NCBI GenBank assembly: GCA_945910005.1
Contig: CAMDTW010000374.1
Span: 1 to 64,000 of the forward strand
Length of the DNA: 64,000 nt
Source of the DNA: Isoperla grammatica
Taxonomy: Eukaryota > Arthropoda > Insecta > Plecoptera > Perlodidae
Direction: 5' to 3'
The position numbers and the translations under genes were made by a program. Under the pieces are notes generated by a model. The model was not told where the DNA came from and did no database searches. It saw only the letters and a program-made list of their open reading frames with translations. Position 1 is the stretch's first letter; each line of letters opens with the position of its first letter. Shown here piece by piece: positions 33,151-44,917 of this stretch.

Positions 33151-33435
33151 AATGGGGTTAAACGTCTCCTATTTGTGCAACAATGGCTAATCGAGACGAT
33201 GAGCGGGTGATAGTTGAAGATGAGAAGATGATGATGAAGAATAAAGCCACATCCGAATCAGATCCATTGTACGTCGCGTGGGTCGTCATACGGGAGTCCA
33301 ACAAAGGTGGGCAGGGCCAAGTGGGAGGAGAAGTCTGCGGTGGGACAAAAGGGGGGTGGAGGGGGGGTATACTTTCGTCGCCTCTTACGACTAGCAGAGT
33401 CACTCTGGGCCTATTCTAACCCGGGCCGAGACGGG
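33151..33435 (-). mobile_element. SINE, type C
   Basis: B/C body with AATAAAGCCACATCCGAATC, then TTTCGTCGCCTCTTACGACT, and end TAACCCGGGCCGAGACGGG. The tail is missing because it is fused to the preceding SINE. Confidence 0.88.
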
Positions 33436-33459
33436 CATTGCATCCTGATGATATATTAT

Positions 33460-33610
33460 TTGATTATTGTAAATAGAAACTGAATATTTTTTTACCAAAT
33501 TGCGGTTAAAGTTAAAATTCCAAAACTTGTATCCGGTGACGACCTTGTAGTGCCGATCGTGTTGTATTGAAAGATTCACTTCGCTACGCTCGCTCATCTA
33601 AATAATTGCC
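33460..33610. repeat. Relative of the 12.2-12.7 kb inverted-repeat arm
   Basis: It shares a GCGGTTAAAGTTA core and TTCCAAAACTTGTATC-like sequence with 12520-12560, and ends with TTCGCTACGCTCGCTCATCT. Confidence 0.5.
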
Positions 33611-33835
33611 TTCGTCTTAATTACAGTCCGACGAGTGCGAGGTGGTGGGCCTCGTCACGGCCGTGTCCTCGGCCGGGCAGTCCGGCATAAGTGCCCCTAC
33701 TGCGGCAGCTGCACCGCCTCCCTCACGCAGCACCACATCCGGTACCACAAGGTACCGGGTAAACTCGCGGCGCTGCGCACACAGCGACATAAGCAAAACG
33801 CACACACACAATAGATGTACGGGACGCCAACAACG

Positions 33836-34431
33836 CCAGGTTGTTGCAAAATTCAAGAAACTTTTCAGAATGCCTAAGCAATTGGCTGGTAATCTTATTG
33901 AAACTCTTCAAAGTGTTATGCCCTGACAACGACGTAGATCGGACATTGATGTTAGGACTTCGGTATGTATATGAATTAAAACATTTTAAGTAGCATACGT
34001 TAAAGAAACCACTAGACAAAAGAAGATGTAATGCACAGTTAGCTTTTTCAAAAAATATAAAAATACCCAAATAAATAATACAAGCATAATCATGGGTCAA
34101 AATTAACTTTTTTCCCACTAGACCCGGGTGAATGTACTTTCAACCCCTGTATTAACTCCGTGCAGACATTTGTATGGGTGTTTAGGAATCGTGGGATGTG
34201 TCAATGTAAAAGTAATTAGTCGTAATTGACTATAATCATGCGGGTTATATTATATTTTAATTAACTAAACATGCATCTATTTAGGTTTTAGCAACATTAC
34301 GATTTATGGCATGCGGAGACTACCAAACTGGCATTGGCCAAGATGTCAATCTGGCGGTTGCCCAACCAACTGTTAGCCGCGCAGTATCTGCAATAATAAG
34401 TGCTATTAATGAGCACTTATACGAACAATAG
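33836..34431 (+). pseudogene. PIF/Harbinger transposase N-terminal fragment
   Basis: Exon 1 reads KFKKLFRMPKQLAGNLIETL, QSVMP, stop, RRRSDIDVRTS. After an intron (TTTAG near 34286) it reads VLATLRFMACGDYQTGIGQD, VNLAVAQPTVSRAVSAIISA and INEHLYEQ. This is the helix-turn-helix part that precedes the DDE core in Harbinger transposases. No catalytic core follows nearby. The part at 38.8 kb could be from a related copy. Confidence 0.75.
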
Positions 34432-35184
34432 GTGCTATTCCCAATAAATAATTTGGCACCCATTAAAGCAAGGTAGGACTATACTCACTTAAATGTCGTA
34501 GATCAATAATCAAAAGACAAGATGGGCCTATGTAATTTATATAAATTACAATACTAGCTGTGGCATTGTTGAAAGGTGGGCTCAACAAGCCAAACTGACC
34601 GAAATTGAGCCGACCAATGAAATGGGCTATTTAAAGTGTTTATGTGAATGTATGTAGTTATATTATTACACCAAGCAATGTTCTTAACTGGGTACATATC
34701 CTCGACAGATTCACCAATCATTCCACAAGGGGAAATATTTTATTATTTATTTAAACACAATGTTATTCTGTACACCAATTATTTATTTGTATGATACATT
34801 TCTGAACTACTTGTGTAGCCTAATGAAATGTGGTTTTCAATAATTCGTTCAAACATGAAAGTAACTCTAAATGTGCTTATGTTAATTAGGGCTATTTAAG
34901 AGGACGAAGGCATTAGCCGCTCCGCGCGACTCTACCCAGAGATCGCGCCACCGTGGAACGGCACATTGGCGGTTGTAGGTGTGATGCGGAGAGGCGCGGG
35001 GTACGGTAAAGCACTCGAGGGGAGGCAAGGCGGCGTAGTGGGAAAGCATGAGTCACGTGTCCGTGCGGTATATCGTTAGGCGGTGCCGCGGCCGCGCAAC
35101 CTTAGTTATTTCCTGATCAAGTTACACGGCGGTAAAATGCAAACTCAAAGAGAGTTGTTGGTATAGGGACAATAATTGTAAATC
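34432..35184. other. Noncoding, with a GC-rich patch at 34900-35100
   Basis: The patch is rich in CG (CCGCGCGACTC, GGTGCCGCGGCCGCGC) within an AT-rich surround. No ORF, TATA or repeat unit was recognised. It could be a small CpG island or a GC-rich transposon scrap. Confidence 0.35.
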
Positions 35185-35212
35185 ATGACTATCTGTGACG
35201 TACTAAGGGCTA

Positions 35213-35247
35213 TGATTATTATTATTATAATTATTATTGTAATTATA

Positions 35248-35283
<36 letters not shown>

Positions 35284-35295
35284 ATTTTTTTTGTT
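35213..35295. repeat. (ATT)n microsatellite
   Basis: ATT repeats with occasional ATA interruptions. Confidence 0.97.
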
Positions 35296-35362
35296 ATTAT
35301 TATTATTGCTATGCTACTATTGTTTTCACTGATTAATCACAGGTTATCGATCCCTGGTCCGA

Positions 35363-35863
35363 TTGTCATTTCATTACACATCACAGTCACAGTCACACAA
35401 CAGTATCTAGGTAGTCTAAAACAAACCCGCTCTCCGCGCATCCAGGATCAGGATGCGTGGTCTGGCAGTCATTTCATTTGACATAAATCACACAACAGTA
35501 TCTAGGCTAGTCTGGGACAAACCCGCTCTCCGCGCATCCAGGAGCAGGATGCGTGGTCTGACAGTCATGACATTACACATCACAGTCACACAACAGTATC
35601 TAGGCTAGTCTGGGACAAACCCGCTCTCCGCGCATCCAGGAGCAGGATGCGTGGTCTGACAGTCATGACATTACACATCACAGTCACACAACAGTATCTA
35701 GGCTAGTCTGGGACAAACCCGCTCTCCGCACATCCAGGAGCAGGATGCGTGGTCTGACAGTCATGACATTACACATCACAGTCACACAACAGTATCTAGG
35801 CTAGTCTGGGACAAACCCGTTCTCCGCCCATCCAGGAGCAGGATGCGTGGTCTGACAGTCATT
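35363..35863. repeat. ~108-bp satellite array, 5 units
   Basis: Units share ACAACAGTATCTAGGCTAGT, CCCGCTCTCCGCGCATCCAG and GGATGCGTGGTCTGACAGTC. The first unit is most diverged. A separate 1.3-unit copy lies at 37434-37570. Confidence 0.95.
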
Positions 35864-36381
35864 CAATAGGGAATGTGCATGAATTTGCTTTAGCTCTAAA
35901 GGTACGTGGAATATATTGTTATTCATCTAAAGACATCACAAACCTAATTTTAAAGTTTTAAAATTAATTCATTATGCTTCTATACATGTTCAAAGATTTT
36001 GATTATCTGCTTCCCGCACTATTATTTTTAAACGGTATGTGACGTCACAATCCATGAAAATCACTGCTTATATAAATGACTTTGCATATAACCTCCTTGG
36101 AATTCGCCACCGCCTCCTAGACGAAACAATCAAATTTTCAAGGTTATCAAGCTAACCTTGTCGAAATTTTTACTCAAGCCGTTGTCAAGTCTGCTTCAGA
36201 TGAATAACAACACCCAATATTTACTGATATTCTATGAAAATAGGTTTGGTATAAAGTAATTGGGCTTCAAAATTTATTACTAGGCGAACTAGACATTAAT
36301 TCGATTTGATATGATTATGGATATGATAATTTACAAATAAGTGTTATTGTATTTATCATTTTATGATTGGTTGATTGCTGA

Positions 36382-37240
36382 TATAGGCCGGACGCCGTAA
36401 CAAAGAAGGTTGTGTCGTCACAACTAATTACTCTGGCCGGCGTAGTGATATGTGGACGTTTACGCAGTGATCATCCGCGCACTATACCTGTCAGAGAGAA
36501 AATACACTGATCGGCAAGGCGGTGTTAGAAAATACTAGCTTTGGTAGGCTGTGACTAAAAAATACTACCATCAAGAAAGCTTTGACGTCTGTGTGTTGCT
36601 AGGATACTTGATGTATTTCTTTGTCATTTGATGGTCTGTTGTCTTTATTGCCGTTTCGTGTTTGACAGAAGTTGAGTTCACGTGGGGAAGTAATGGCGGC
36701 GTTTTACGCCCGTGTTCGGTTGATTTACCCTGTAATATTATTTATGAAAATTTATTACCGATATCAAGAAACATTGACACTGAAAACATTACTCGGGATC
36801 TTTCAGAGTGGTCATATGCGTTCCCTGTGCCTTTAGGGTACGACAATATGCAGACAGACAAAGCAATTGACAAAGGTAGGTCGTCCGTAGCTGTTCCTTC
36901 TTCATATCTTCATGTCTAGCATGATGGGACGGAACTACTTTAAATTTTCCCAAACATAACTAAGCAATTGTTAATTTATAAGTGAATATAATAAATTAGA
37001 TAATAAGAAACTAAAGTTTATTCCTGCATAATTAAACCGCAAACACATACCAAGAAGGAGAAAAATAGCATTTAATCCAGGGCCCATGTCCACCAACCTA
37101 TGAAATAACAATACATGTTTACTTCTGGTAAGACAATGAGTAGTAGTCTACATTTAAGTTGGTAGTACAAGGTGTGAGGTCACTTGCTATTACATCATCC
37201 GTGACGACACAACCTTCTTTGTTACGGCGTCCGGCCTATA
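36382..37240. mobile_element. TIR element with 40-bp perfect inverted ends
   Basis: Positions 36382-36421 (TATAGGCCGGACGCCGTAAC...) are the exact complement of 37201-37240. The outer TATA allows a TA or TATA target duplication. It contains one well-bounded exon-like ORF (36669-36875). It lies between the 108-bp array and its distant copy. Confidence 0.85.
36669..36875 (+). CDS. Exon-like ORF inside a TIR element, unrecognised
   Basis: The acceptor is GTGTTTGACAG and the donor GTAGGT. Exactly 207 bp are open and encode EVEFTWGSNGGVLRPCSVDL, PCNIIYENLLPISRNIDTEN and ITRDLSEWSYAFPVPLGYDN. I recognise no transposase motif. It could be the element's own gene, a captured host exon or chance. Confidence 0.35.
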
Positions 37241-37433
37241 CATGGCCATTGGGTTTCATACCCAATGACATGGCAGGTGACGTATGCCCCGTTTTTCCCG
37301 CCATAAATATGTGTGAAACTTTCAGCTCGTTTTTATAAATGAAACTTTATTCTATGTCATCGAAATAAAATATTTTTGTATTCAGGAAGTCAATCCTAAT
37401 CTAGTAAAATGCTAAAAAAAAATCATGCATATT

Positions 37434-37570
37434 CCCCATTACACATCACAGTCACACAACAGTATCTAGGCTAGTCTGGGACAAACCCGCTCTCCGCGCA
37501 TCCAGGAGCAGGATGCGTGGTCTGACAGTCATTTCATTACACATCACAGTCACACAACAGTATCTATAGG
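37434..37570. repeat. Detached copy of the 108-bp satellite
   Basis: One full unit plus part of the next, ending CAACAGTATCTATAGGC. It is about 1.6 kb from the main array. Confidence 0.93.
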
Positions 37571-37747
37571 CTAACAGATAATAGAAAAATAAAATTGAAG
37601 TAAAAGGGACAGCAGTATCAGTGAACAGTTTACGGGATAGGGCAATTTGCTAACAATCGAGACAAATAGGACACTTGAGTCCAGGGACACCTTCTCTTTT
37701 CAGCGGGGGTTTTATACGGTACTTTTAATAAGAAGTGACGAGGTGAC

Positions 37748-38200
37748 GATAGATAGATAGATAGATAGATAATGGTCTTTATTGAAGGCGGGATTAAGGC
37801 CAGCTAGGCCTTATCTTCCATCCAACGTTTTAACAAATAATACATTTTTGATACAGACAATAAACCATTTACAGTAGTACAGCAATATTAATAATATAAG
37901 GATAAGTGTACGAACATTAAACTTCTCAATACATATACTAAAATACAAACTCATAATGAGAAACAAAAAATTAATTGCAATTAAGGTTAACCATTCATTC
38001 GAAAACTGTATTATAGTTTAATTTAAAGTTAGCGACAACATTATAGAATATAATAATAACGCAGTAATTATTTTATCAGTGTCTACGATCATTCATACAT
38101 ATCATTTTAACAAAACAAACAAACAAAAGAAGCAGGAAAACAGGAAACAAGCTTATCATTCATACACACCCCATTCATACGGCAACAAGAAAGTTTTACG
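37748..38200 (-). mobile_element. LINE 3'-end fragment with (GATA)n tail
   Basis: (GATA)n at 37748-37770 precedes AATGGTCTTTATTGAAGGCG and GGCCAGCTAGGCCTTATCTT. The layout is the same as the 3' end of the LINE at 27668 (AATGTCTTTATTTCATGG). It is probably a 5'-truncated CR1-group LINE on minus; no coding part remains. Confidence 0.55.
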
Positions 38201-38232
38201 AAATTTTAGTCAATAATATATAGCTTTATACG

Positions 38233-38285
38233 AGAGAGAGAGAAAGAGAGAGAGAGAGAGATAGATAGATAGAGAGAGAGAGAGA
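38233..38285. repeat. (GA)n/(GATA)n microsatellite
   Basis: GAGAGA and GATAGATA runs, mixed. Confidence 0.95.
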
Positions 38286-38749
38286 CCGCGCTGAGCAACA
38301 AACATTTGCGCCGAAAAGCAGTCGGGCCACCTGCATGTGTGCAGCGTGGCTGTCGAAGCTTGTCACTTCCCCTCCAACACGTGCGACGTAGCGACTCCGC
38401 GCTCGCAATACAAGTTGCAGGAGCAGCGGTATACTATCCCGCCATACGCAAAACTGTCGTTCGCTGTAGAAACTGTAGTGATAATGCGAAAATTATGAAT
38501 TTTCTATATGTTTCGCAAGAGAGACTAAAGGACAGGCCTACTAACACGAAATTTTGTTATCTGATTTAGAAAAATATTTATAATATCACTAAGTTGAAAA
38601 AAATTTTAATCGAAAATCGGTATTATTAGGTATATTTATAATTCTTTTAGTAACATTACGCAAAAAAAAATAAATTGATTATCTCAAAAACTGCAGAATT
38701 GGCAACGATTCTTCTGAAGGTCTGCACGCCCGCGTCCTCACAATTCCCT

Positions 38750-40010
38750 TTTTTCAACTGAAAAACAATTCCTTAAGGAATCCATTAACAATTACTTAAA
38801 GATTTTGGAGATTTCAACATGACTATCATTTTCCCGGAGTAATTGGGGCAATAGATTGCACGCATGTAGCAATCGTTGCACCCACAGCCAATGACGATCA
38901 GTACCCGGAGCATATATATGTAAACAGGAAACATATCCACTCAATTAATGCTCAACTGGTAAAAACTAAGTGCTAATTTAGTGATGTAATTCTAATAACA
39001 TTGCTATTAAATATCACGCTCAATCGTGTTAACTACTTGTAATTGGTTTAAGGTTTGTGATGCAGATATGAAGATTTTGAATGTTAACGCAAACTACCCT
39101 GGGAGCACAAATGACGCCTTCATTTGGCGCTCGTCAAATCTGAAAGCTGCACTCCAACATGCCCACAGGGATTATATTAGTTCATGGTTGCTTGTTAAAT
39201 ATTATTTATTGCAATAATTTATCTAACACCTTATCAAAATTGGGCCCTTCTACCTTACTTAGTGATTCCCCCTAAATGTTTACGGTATTCAAATCATAAC
39301 ATAGGCCTACATTAGTAGCCACCAGGCAGTTATGGCCCATTTGCAGCCTTAGTGTTTAATCTAATCTAATCTAAAAAATAACAGAGACAGAGACTAGTGC
39401 GGTATTTCTAGTGCAAATATGTTTGCTACGCACGCAGGAAATTCTACACCGTAGAGTTGTTAAAAAGAAAACTCTCAACAAATTCCATTAGGCCTACACG
39501 TTGTAGGCCTAATGGAATATGTTGAGTTTACTTCAGATAGTGAAGCTGAAAACGAAACGAACCGACATCCAAAACAAACAAAAACACAAATGTAGACAGG
39601 GGCGGACTGGCAGGTACAGGTACGGAACTATGGGAACCCGTACGGGGCCCCCTTGAGGGGATTTTTCGATATTCAGCATTTGGCCAAGCCATTCTTCAAA
39701 ACGAACTTAACCTTCCTGCTCCCAGAAGTATACCAGGAACCCAGGGGCATGTAAGTCCCTTCCTCTTTGTGAGGGATGCAGCTTTCCTTATGTCCAACAG
39801 TTTGATGAGACCCTACCCATTAAGGTCTCTCACTCTAAAGCAGCGGGTTTTCAACTATCGATTGAGTCGAGCTTGTCGTAAAATAAAAAAACAATTTCGG
39901 AATCATGGTTGCTCGCTGGCGCATATTCAGAAGGCCAGTGATAGCAAAGCTGTCAAATTTGAAAAAAAAAAAATTCAAGCAGTGGTATGCCTACATAATT
40001 GGTTGCAACT
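38750..40010 (+). pseudogene. PIF/Harbinger transposase, fragmented
   Basis: The first part (to donor GTAAAA, about 38960) reads FPGVIGAIDCTHVAIVAP (first Asp) and HIYVNRKHIHSINAQL. An exon near 39053 reads VCDADMKILNVNANYPGSTN and DAFIWRSSNLKAAL. The last part, from about 39672, has AFGQAILQNELNLPAPRSIP, FLFVRDAAFLMSNSLMRPYP (second Asp) and LKQRVFNYRLSRACRK. The Glu-containing block is lost in one frame, while ARWRIFRRPVIAKLS appears in another, showing a frameshift near 39900. It fuses directly into a gypsy RT fragment at about 40014. Confidence 0.85.
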
Positions 40011-40013
40011 ACC

Positions 40014-40860
40014 CACAAGAGCCCCCACTCACTTTATTAGCAAGCGTAGAAGAGGAATTAGGACAACTTGAGAAAAACGGAATCATTTCCAAGGTACAGC
40101 AAAGCCGATGGGCTACAGCATTGGTAGTAGTCCCGAAGAGAAATAATGGCGTCAGGCTCTGTGGGGATTTCAGTGCCACTGTCAATAGACATGTGGAGAC
40201 GGAGCACTATCCACTACCAAACACAGAAGATGTGTTCGCCGCTCTGTCAGAGGGAAGGGTGATTACCGTGCTAGACCTGTCGAGAGCGTATCAGCATCTC
40301 GAGGTGGATAAACATTCAAAGAAGTACTTGACAAATAATACCCATATTGGATTGTTTGATTGATTGATATTTGGGCTTAACGTCTCCTATTTCTGTAACG
40401 AGGCTAATCGAGACAGTGAGTGGGTGATATATGAAGATGAAATATGGGGCTGTTTGGAGGAAAGGGGCAAGTAGGAGGGAGCGTGAGGAAAGGGGAAGGG
40501 GGAGAAAAAGGGATTGGGGTGTGGACTGCATATCGACTGACTCCTCCACCTCGATTTTTATTGTATGCTAGGGTGGCCCTACCAGATCCATACGCTTCCG
40601 CCGGCATAGCTCTCGGGATCAACAAAGCACGCAAACCTGCCCACCACGATAAGGTGCATACAATAGATTACCTTACCATTAAACTAACTATTATTAGTAT
40701 TTATTATTATTATTACTTACTATTATTATTACCATTATATGGCATTACCAACGCTCCGAGTATATTCCAGTCAGTAATGGATCGTATAGTCCATGGAATA
40801 CCAGGAGTTAAGGTATATATTGACGATTTATTAATTTTGGGGAAGACCTTTGAATTGATG
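40014..40860 (+). pseudogene. Ty3/gypsy reverse transcriptase, split by a SINE
   Basis: 40014-40360 encodes VEEELGQLEKNGIISKVQQS, RWATALVVVPKRNNGVRLCG, DFSATVNRHVETEHYPLPNT and VLDLSRAYQHLEVDKHSKK. After the SINE, 40740-40856 continues YGITNAPSIFQSVMDRIVHG and IPGVKVYIDDLLILGKTFE. The catalytic YxDD is YIDD and intact. An AT-rich trinucleotide tract (about 40676-40738) is also inserted at the PFGI motif. This is the same type of pol as expected for the gag fragments at 23.2 and 31.5 kb. Confidence 0.88.
40357..40655 (-). mobile_element. SINE, type A, inside gypsy RT
   Basis: Tail TTTGATTGATTGATATTTGG. The head is cut at CACGATAAGGT. It lies between the THIGLF and RLP parts of the RT. Confidence 0.87.
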
Positions 40861-41036
40861 ATTGATATTTGGGCTTAACGTCTTATATTTTTGCAACTTG
40901 GCTAATCAAGACGATGAGTGGGTGATAATGAAGATGAAATAGGGGGCTCTTTGGAGGTAAGGGGCAAGTAGGAGGGCGCGTGAGGAAAGGGGAAAGGGGA
41001 TTGGGGTGTGGACTGCACTTCGTCTGACTTCTCTTC
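40858..41036 (-). mobile_element. SINE, type A, head-truncated
   Basis: Begins GATTGATATTTGGGCTTAAC and is cut at CTGACTTCTCTTCC. It terminates the gypsy RT remnant. Confidence 0.85.
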
Positions 41037-41492
41037 CACTAGTCGTCCTTTGTCACTCGTCTTACTTGAAAGTTTGCGATACACCTATAAGGGCAGCGAC
41101 TTAGAGGACTGTTGCAGGACTGTGCCTACTAACATAGCAACATATGACAGAGGGCTGCCGCATAGACGTTGGTACTAATTTCAAGAGAGAACTGACAACT
41201 TAGTATAAAGCATTACTCATCCACTTATTCTCTCTTATTCGAACACGTCTCATCTCTTGTCGAAAAAGTGAAGCACGAGTTAGCGATTCTGTTGTGCATT
41301 CGAAATCAATGACAGCCAGAAGTTATGATCTTTCGAAAAATTAAAATCGAAAAGAAGTATTGACCAATCAGGACAGTCTGACAGGAAATGCGGGAAGTCA
41401 AACAGCAGTTTGGTTGTGATCAAGAAAAAGCGCGTCAAGTCTTGTCCTGAGTTAGTGGGGTTTGAAGTGCCGTAAGTAAATCCAAGTACACT

Positions 41493-42456
41493 ATGCCTAA
41501 AAAAAGTGTCAGAATAAGCGAGTACCAGAAAGAACTTCTTGCAGACTACATCCAACAACATCCAGAATTTGCTTCTGGACGGTTTTCTGGCCCATTGGGC
41601 AGACAGAAAAAAAACACAGAAATGTGAGAGCATTTGGCGAGTATTTTAAACGCAGATGGCGCAGGAGCGCAAAAATCTGCAGAGAAGTGGAATAAGGTAA
41701 GCAAAATTTATCTTGGTCCTTAAAAGTGTTTATTCTAATATAATCTGAAACACTTCCTACGTCTAGGCTAGGCCTACCCCCTTCAAATCTGAGGCTTACT
41801 AGGCCTAGGCCTATCCTACAGGGTACTTTTATGGTAGGTAGGTCCTAGTGCCTACGATAAGAGTAGGCATCGACCCTAATAGGCTAGGCCACTTGGTAGG
41901 CCTAGGCCTCGGATTTGCAGGTGATAGGTGTTTATTTAGCTGCAATAGCTATTATTGTCACACATACATACACTTTCACTACTATCTTATTATAACTATC
42001 AATTAAATATGCAATATACTTACAAATTATTTTAACTAAGCTTATCAAATAATATTTCTAATTGCACATTTGATGTTCAAATACACATTTTTTAGCTTCT
42101 GATTAAAATTTTGCAAAGTTTTTTATTTTAATACTTTTTATATGTCTGGGCAGATGGTCAAACATTCTTAATCCAGCATAAAATATGGACCACATATGGT
42201 CTAGGCACCGACATGTTATTTGTTGGAACACATCATACTTGAAACGTAATCCTGATACATTGTCATTTTGTTTTCAGACATGGGGTGTCTAATAAGAAGG
42301 CCAAAGCCAGTGAGCTGAAACGCCATGCAACTGGCACTTGGGGGGGGGGGGCAACCAGTTCTGTCTAGGGGTACAGATTTGGAGCTGCAATTACTGGAAA
42401 TTATGGGCATCCATACTGCTTTCGGTGATGGAACCCAGGAAGCCGGATTTGGACAG
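41493..42456 (+). pseudogene. Myb/SANT-like Harbinger accessory protein
   Basis: Exon 41493-41697 reads MPKKSVRISEYQKELLADYI, QQHPEFASGRFSG, then a TGA at the conserved Trp position, then EHLASILNADGAGAQKSAEK and WNK before donor GTAAGC. Exon 42277-42456 (after TTTTCAG) has NKKAKASELKRHATGT, a G run that breaks the frame, and LELQLLEIMGIHTAFGDGTQ with EAGFGQ before donor GTAGGC. This is the Myb/SANT-like domain protein of PIF/Harbinger elements. With the transposase at 38.8-40.0 kb it may form one decayed element. Confidence 0.75.
41700..42270. other. Intron-like, CCTAGGCC-rich sequence
   Basis: TAGGCCTAGGCCTA-type strings recur around 41760-41920. They are low-complexity and noncoding. Confidence 0.5.
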
Positions 42457-42899
42457 GTAGGCTACCTCGTGCAATTCTTGTGTAGGCTAAAGCTAGTAGA
42501 GACAGATTCTCACAGAAAACTAAGGACAAGAAATAAGCCTAGTGACTACGGCTAATGACTAGCCATCTGGGTTCACACAAATAAACTAGAACAACAATCA
42601 AATGAATACAGCGACAATGGTAGCTTTTTCATTTTATTGGTTCTCACAAAGATATCTACTTTCAAATTTGATCTACTAGAAAATGGATTAGGCTAAGGCC
42701 AGAAGTTAAAAGTTCGTTTCTTAGCCATAGCGTAAGTCACTAGTTTAATGTGGAAGCTAGGCCTAGTACACGTTTCCATAAATTCAACTTCTAGCAATAA
42801 TCTTGAGCCAATTGGTGAATCTGTCTTTAGGCTTTTTTTGACACTCTGAACAATCAGGTGCAGTGTTACAATTGTACTGCGGTAACAGCTTTGAACCTT

Positions 42900-43075
42900 A
42901 TTTATTTATTTCATGTCTATCCAATTCAGTTATAACAACTGATTTACAATGGAGGACCTTAAATAAAACTAGGCTATGTAAACAATTAACAATAATGAAA
43001 TCATAAATTACAATAACAACAAAAACAAAACGAACTACTGTACTATATATTATTAAAAAAAATCAAGAACAAGAA
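42900..43075. repeat. LINE 3'-end-like repeat, copy 2
   Basis: Match to 25204-25470: ATGTCTATCC, ATTCAGTTATAACAACTGAT, TTTACAATGGAGGACCTTA. Confidence 0.6.
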
Positions 43076-44348
43076 AAAATAATTTCGAAATGAAAACAAA
43101 GCAAGTGGAAATGCATTATATTAAATTTAAAAAAAAATGTATGTAAATAAGAAAGTACAGGACAAAAAATGCGAAAAATATATATATATATACAAGTGAA
43201 AGAAAAAGAAGAAAAAACATCGAAAGAAGAAAAAGAGAAAAAAGTGATTTTAACAGTCCCAGCTCAAACGAAAATGAGGATCACAAAAAATAAGAACTGC
43301 AATCTGGGAAAAATAAAATTTCACGTAAAAGCAACCTATCACGTCCTACTCATTCAAGAGCCTAACGTCGACTGACTATTGTCAGCCGAGGCGCCCGTTG
43401 TCTGTATACCCACTGCTGTAGAAGGTGGAGGTGCGGGGCGGCGCGGTTCTATTGTTAAATTTTAGGGCTGGGCCATGTTGCATGAAGAAAGCACTGGTGC
43501 GGTGGCGTTTGTTTTTTACTGAAGGTGCAATTGAGGGACAATTTGAGTTTCGTTTGAGTGGTTTGATGAAACCGTTGAGTGAGGAATATATTACGTGTTG
43601 ATTAATATAACATATTATGTCAGATATTTATTATATATCTCGCTCAACGGGTGAAGCTCTTCCCTAGGAATTTGCAATCTATGCAGCCAGTGTTTCTGTG
43701 TCCATCCCAGCTACCGACCTGTGAGGTTCACCGCGGTTCACCATCGTGATCGGGGAAACCGTTTTACCACGAGGTCTTGGAACCTTCAAAAAACGTTAAC
43801 ACTCGTCAGCCACCAGGTTTCACGCCGTTCCTGAGTTCAATTACTTGAGAAACTTAACAGCACGAAAACTGAAGAGGACGACGCTAACAAAACTTAGTTT
43901 TATTCTCACTACTATTTAATGCTTCAATCAAAAAGATCGAAAGAATGAAACTAGGCCAAGCAGAAAGGTATCTAATAGCATGGGTAGGGGCAGACAGGCC
44001 CGCCGGGCAACCGGGCAGATGCCCGGCTGCCTGCCTGTTTTGGCCTGGTCCGACTGGAACAGGCATTAACTGTCTGGCGCTGGCGGTAAGTTGCAGCGCG
44101 GGCGGCGTGCGTGTACCGGTGAGTCACCACCGTGTGTGTGTGTGCAATGAGAGTTGCTTGCGGCTAGCCTGTAATAAGAGTGCGGGAATTGGGGAAGCCA
44201 GAAGTGGCATTGCTTAGTCATAGCCTACACACACTTTGTACTTTGTAGGCACTCTCACGCTACCTACATCACAGTATAACGAGGTATCTTTCCTTATACT
44301 GTGCCTACACTCAGTCAGTTGGCGGAGTCGAGACCACAGCAGCAATGC
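43076..44348. other. No gene recognised
   Basis: A lysine-rich low-complexity frame at 43169-43375 and a GC-rich stretch near 43980-44120 (CCGGGCAACCGGGCAGATGC) lack recognisable motifs. Confidence 0.4.
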
Positions 44349-44517
44349 AGTTCTAGCCACTTGCGCGGTGTAACTGTAGCATGACTGTTGGCTAGCTGAT
44401 CAACGTGATCATCAACAGTAGTACTAGTAAAAGTTCTAGCCTCTTGCGCGGTGTAACTGTAGCATGACTGTAGGCTAGCTGATCAACGTGATCATCAACA
44501 GAAGTACTAGTAAAAGT
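44349..44517. repeat. ~84-bp tandem duplication
   Basis: Two units share CTTGCGCGGTGTAACTGTAG and GCTAGCTGATCAACGTGATC with AGTACTAGTAAAAGT, differing at about three positions. Confidence 0.9.
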
Positions 44518-44620
44518 AAGAAGAGAATAGGGGGAGCTGAACGAAAAAGAGACAAGAAGGTACGCATTCGCGAAACAGGAGCTAAAAAGTGTAGTCAAAT
44601 ATAAGATGTATATGTAGGAG

Positions 44621-44917
44621 ATTGATTGATTAATGGGGCTTAACGTCTCATATTTTCGCAACTATGGCCAATCGAGACGATGAGCGGGTGATAATGAAGA
44701 TGAGAAAGATGATGATGAAGAATAAAGCTACATCCGAATCAGGTCCATTGTACGTCGCGTGAGTCGTCATACGGGAGTCCAGCAAGGGAGGGGCAGGGCC
44801 ATGTGGGAGGAGAAATCTTCAGTGGGACAGTGGAAGGGAAGGTACAGGGTCTCTTTTTGTCGCCTCTTACGACTAGCAGAGTCACTCTGGGCCTATTCTA
44901 CCCCGGGCCGAGACGGG
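44621..44917 (-). mobile_element. SINE, type C, full length
   Basis: Tail ATTGATTGATTAATGGGG, B/C body, C head ending CCCCGGGCCGAGACGGG. Immediately next to a LINE ORF1 fragment. Confidence 0.9.

Noticed and set aside
39597..39660. CAGGGGCGGACTGGCAG as a hAT terminus
   Set aside because: It resembles hAT ends, but I found no opposite end or 8-bp duplication.
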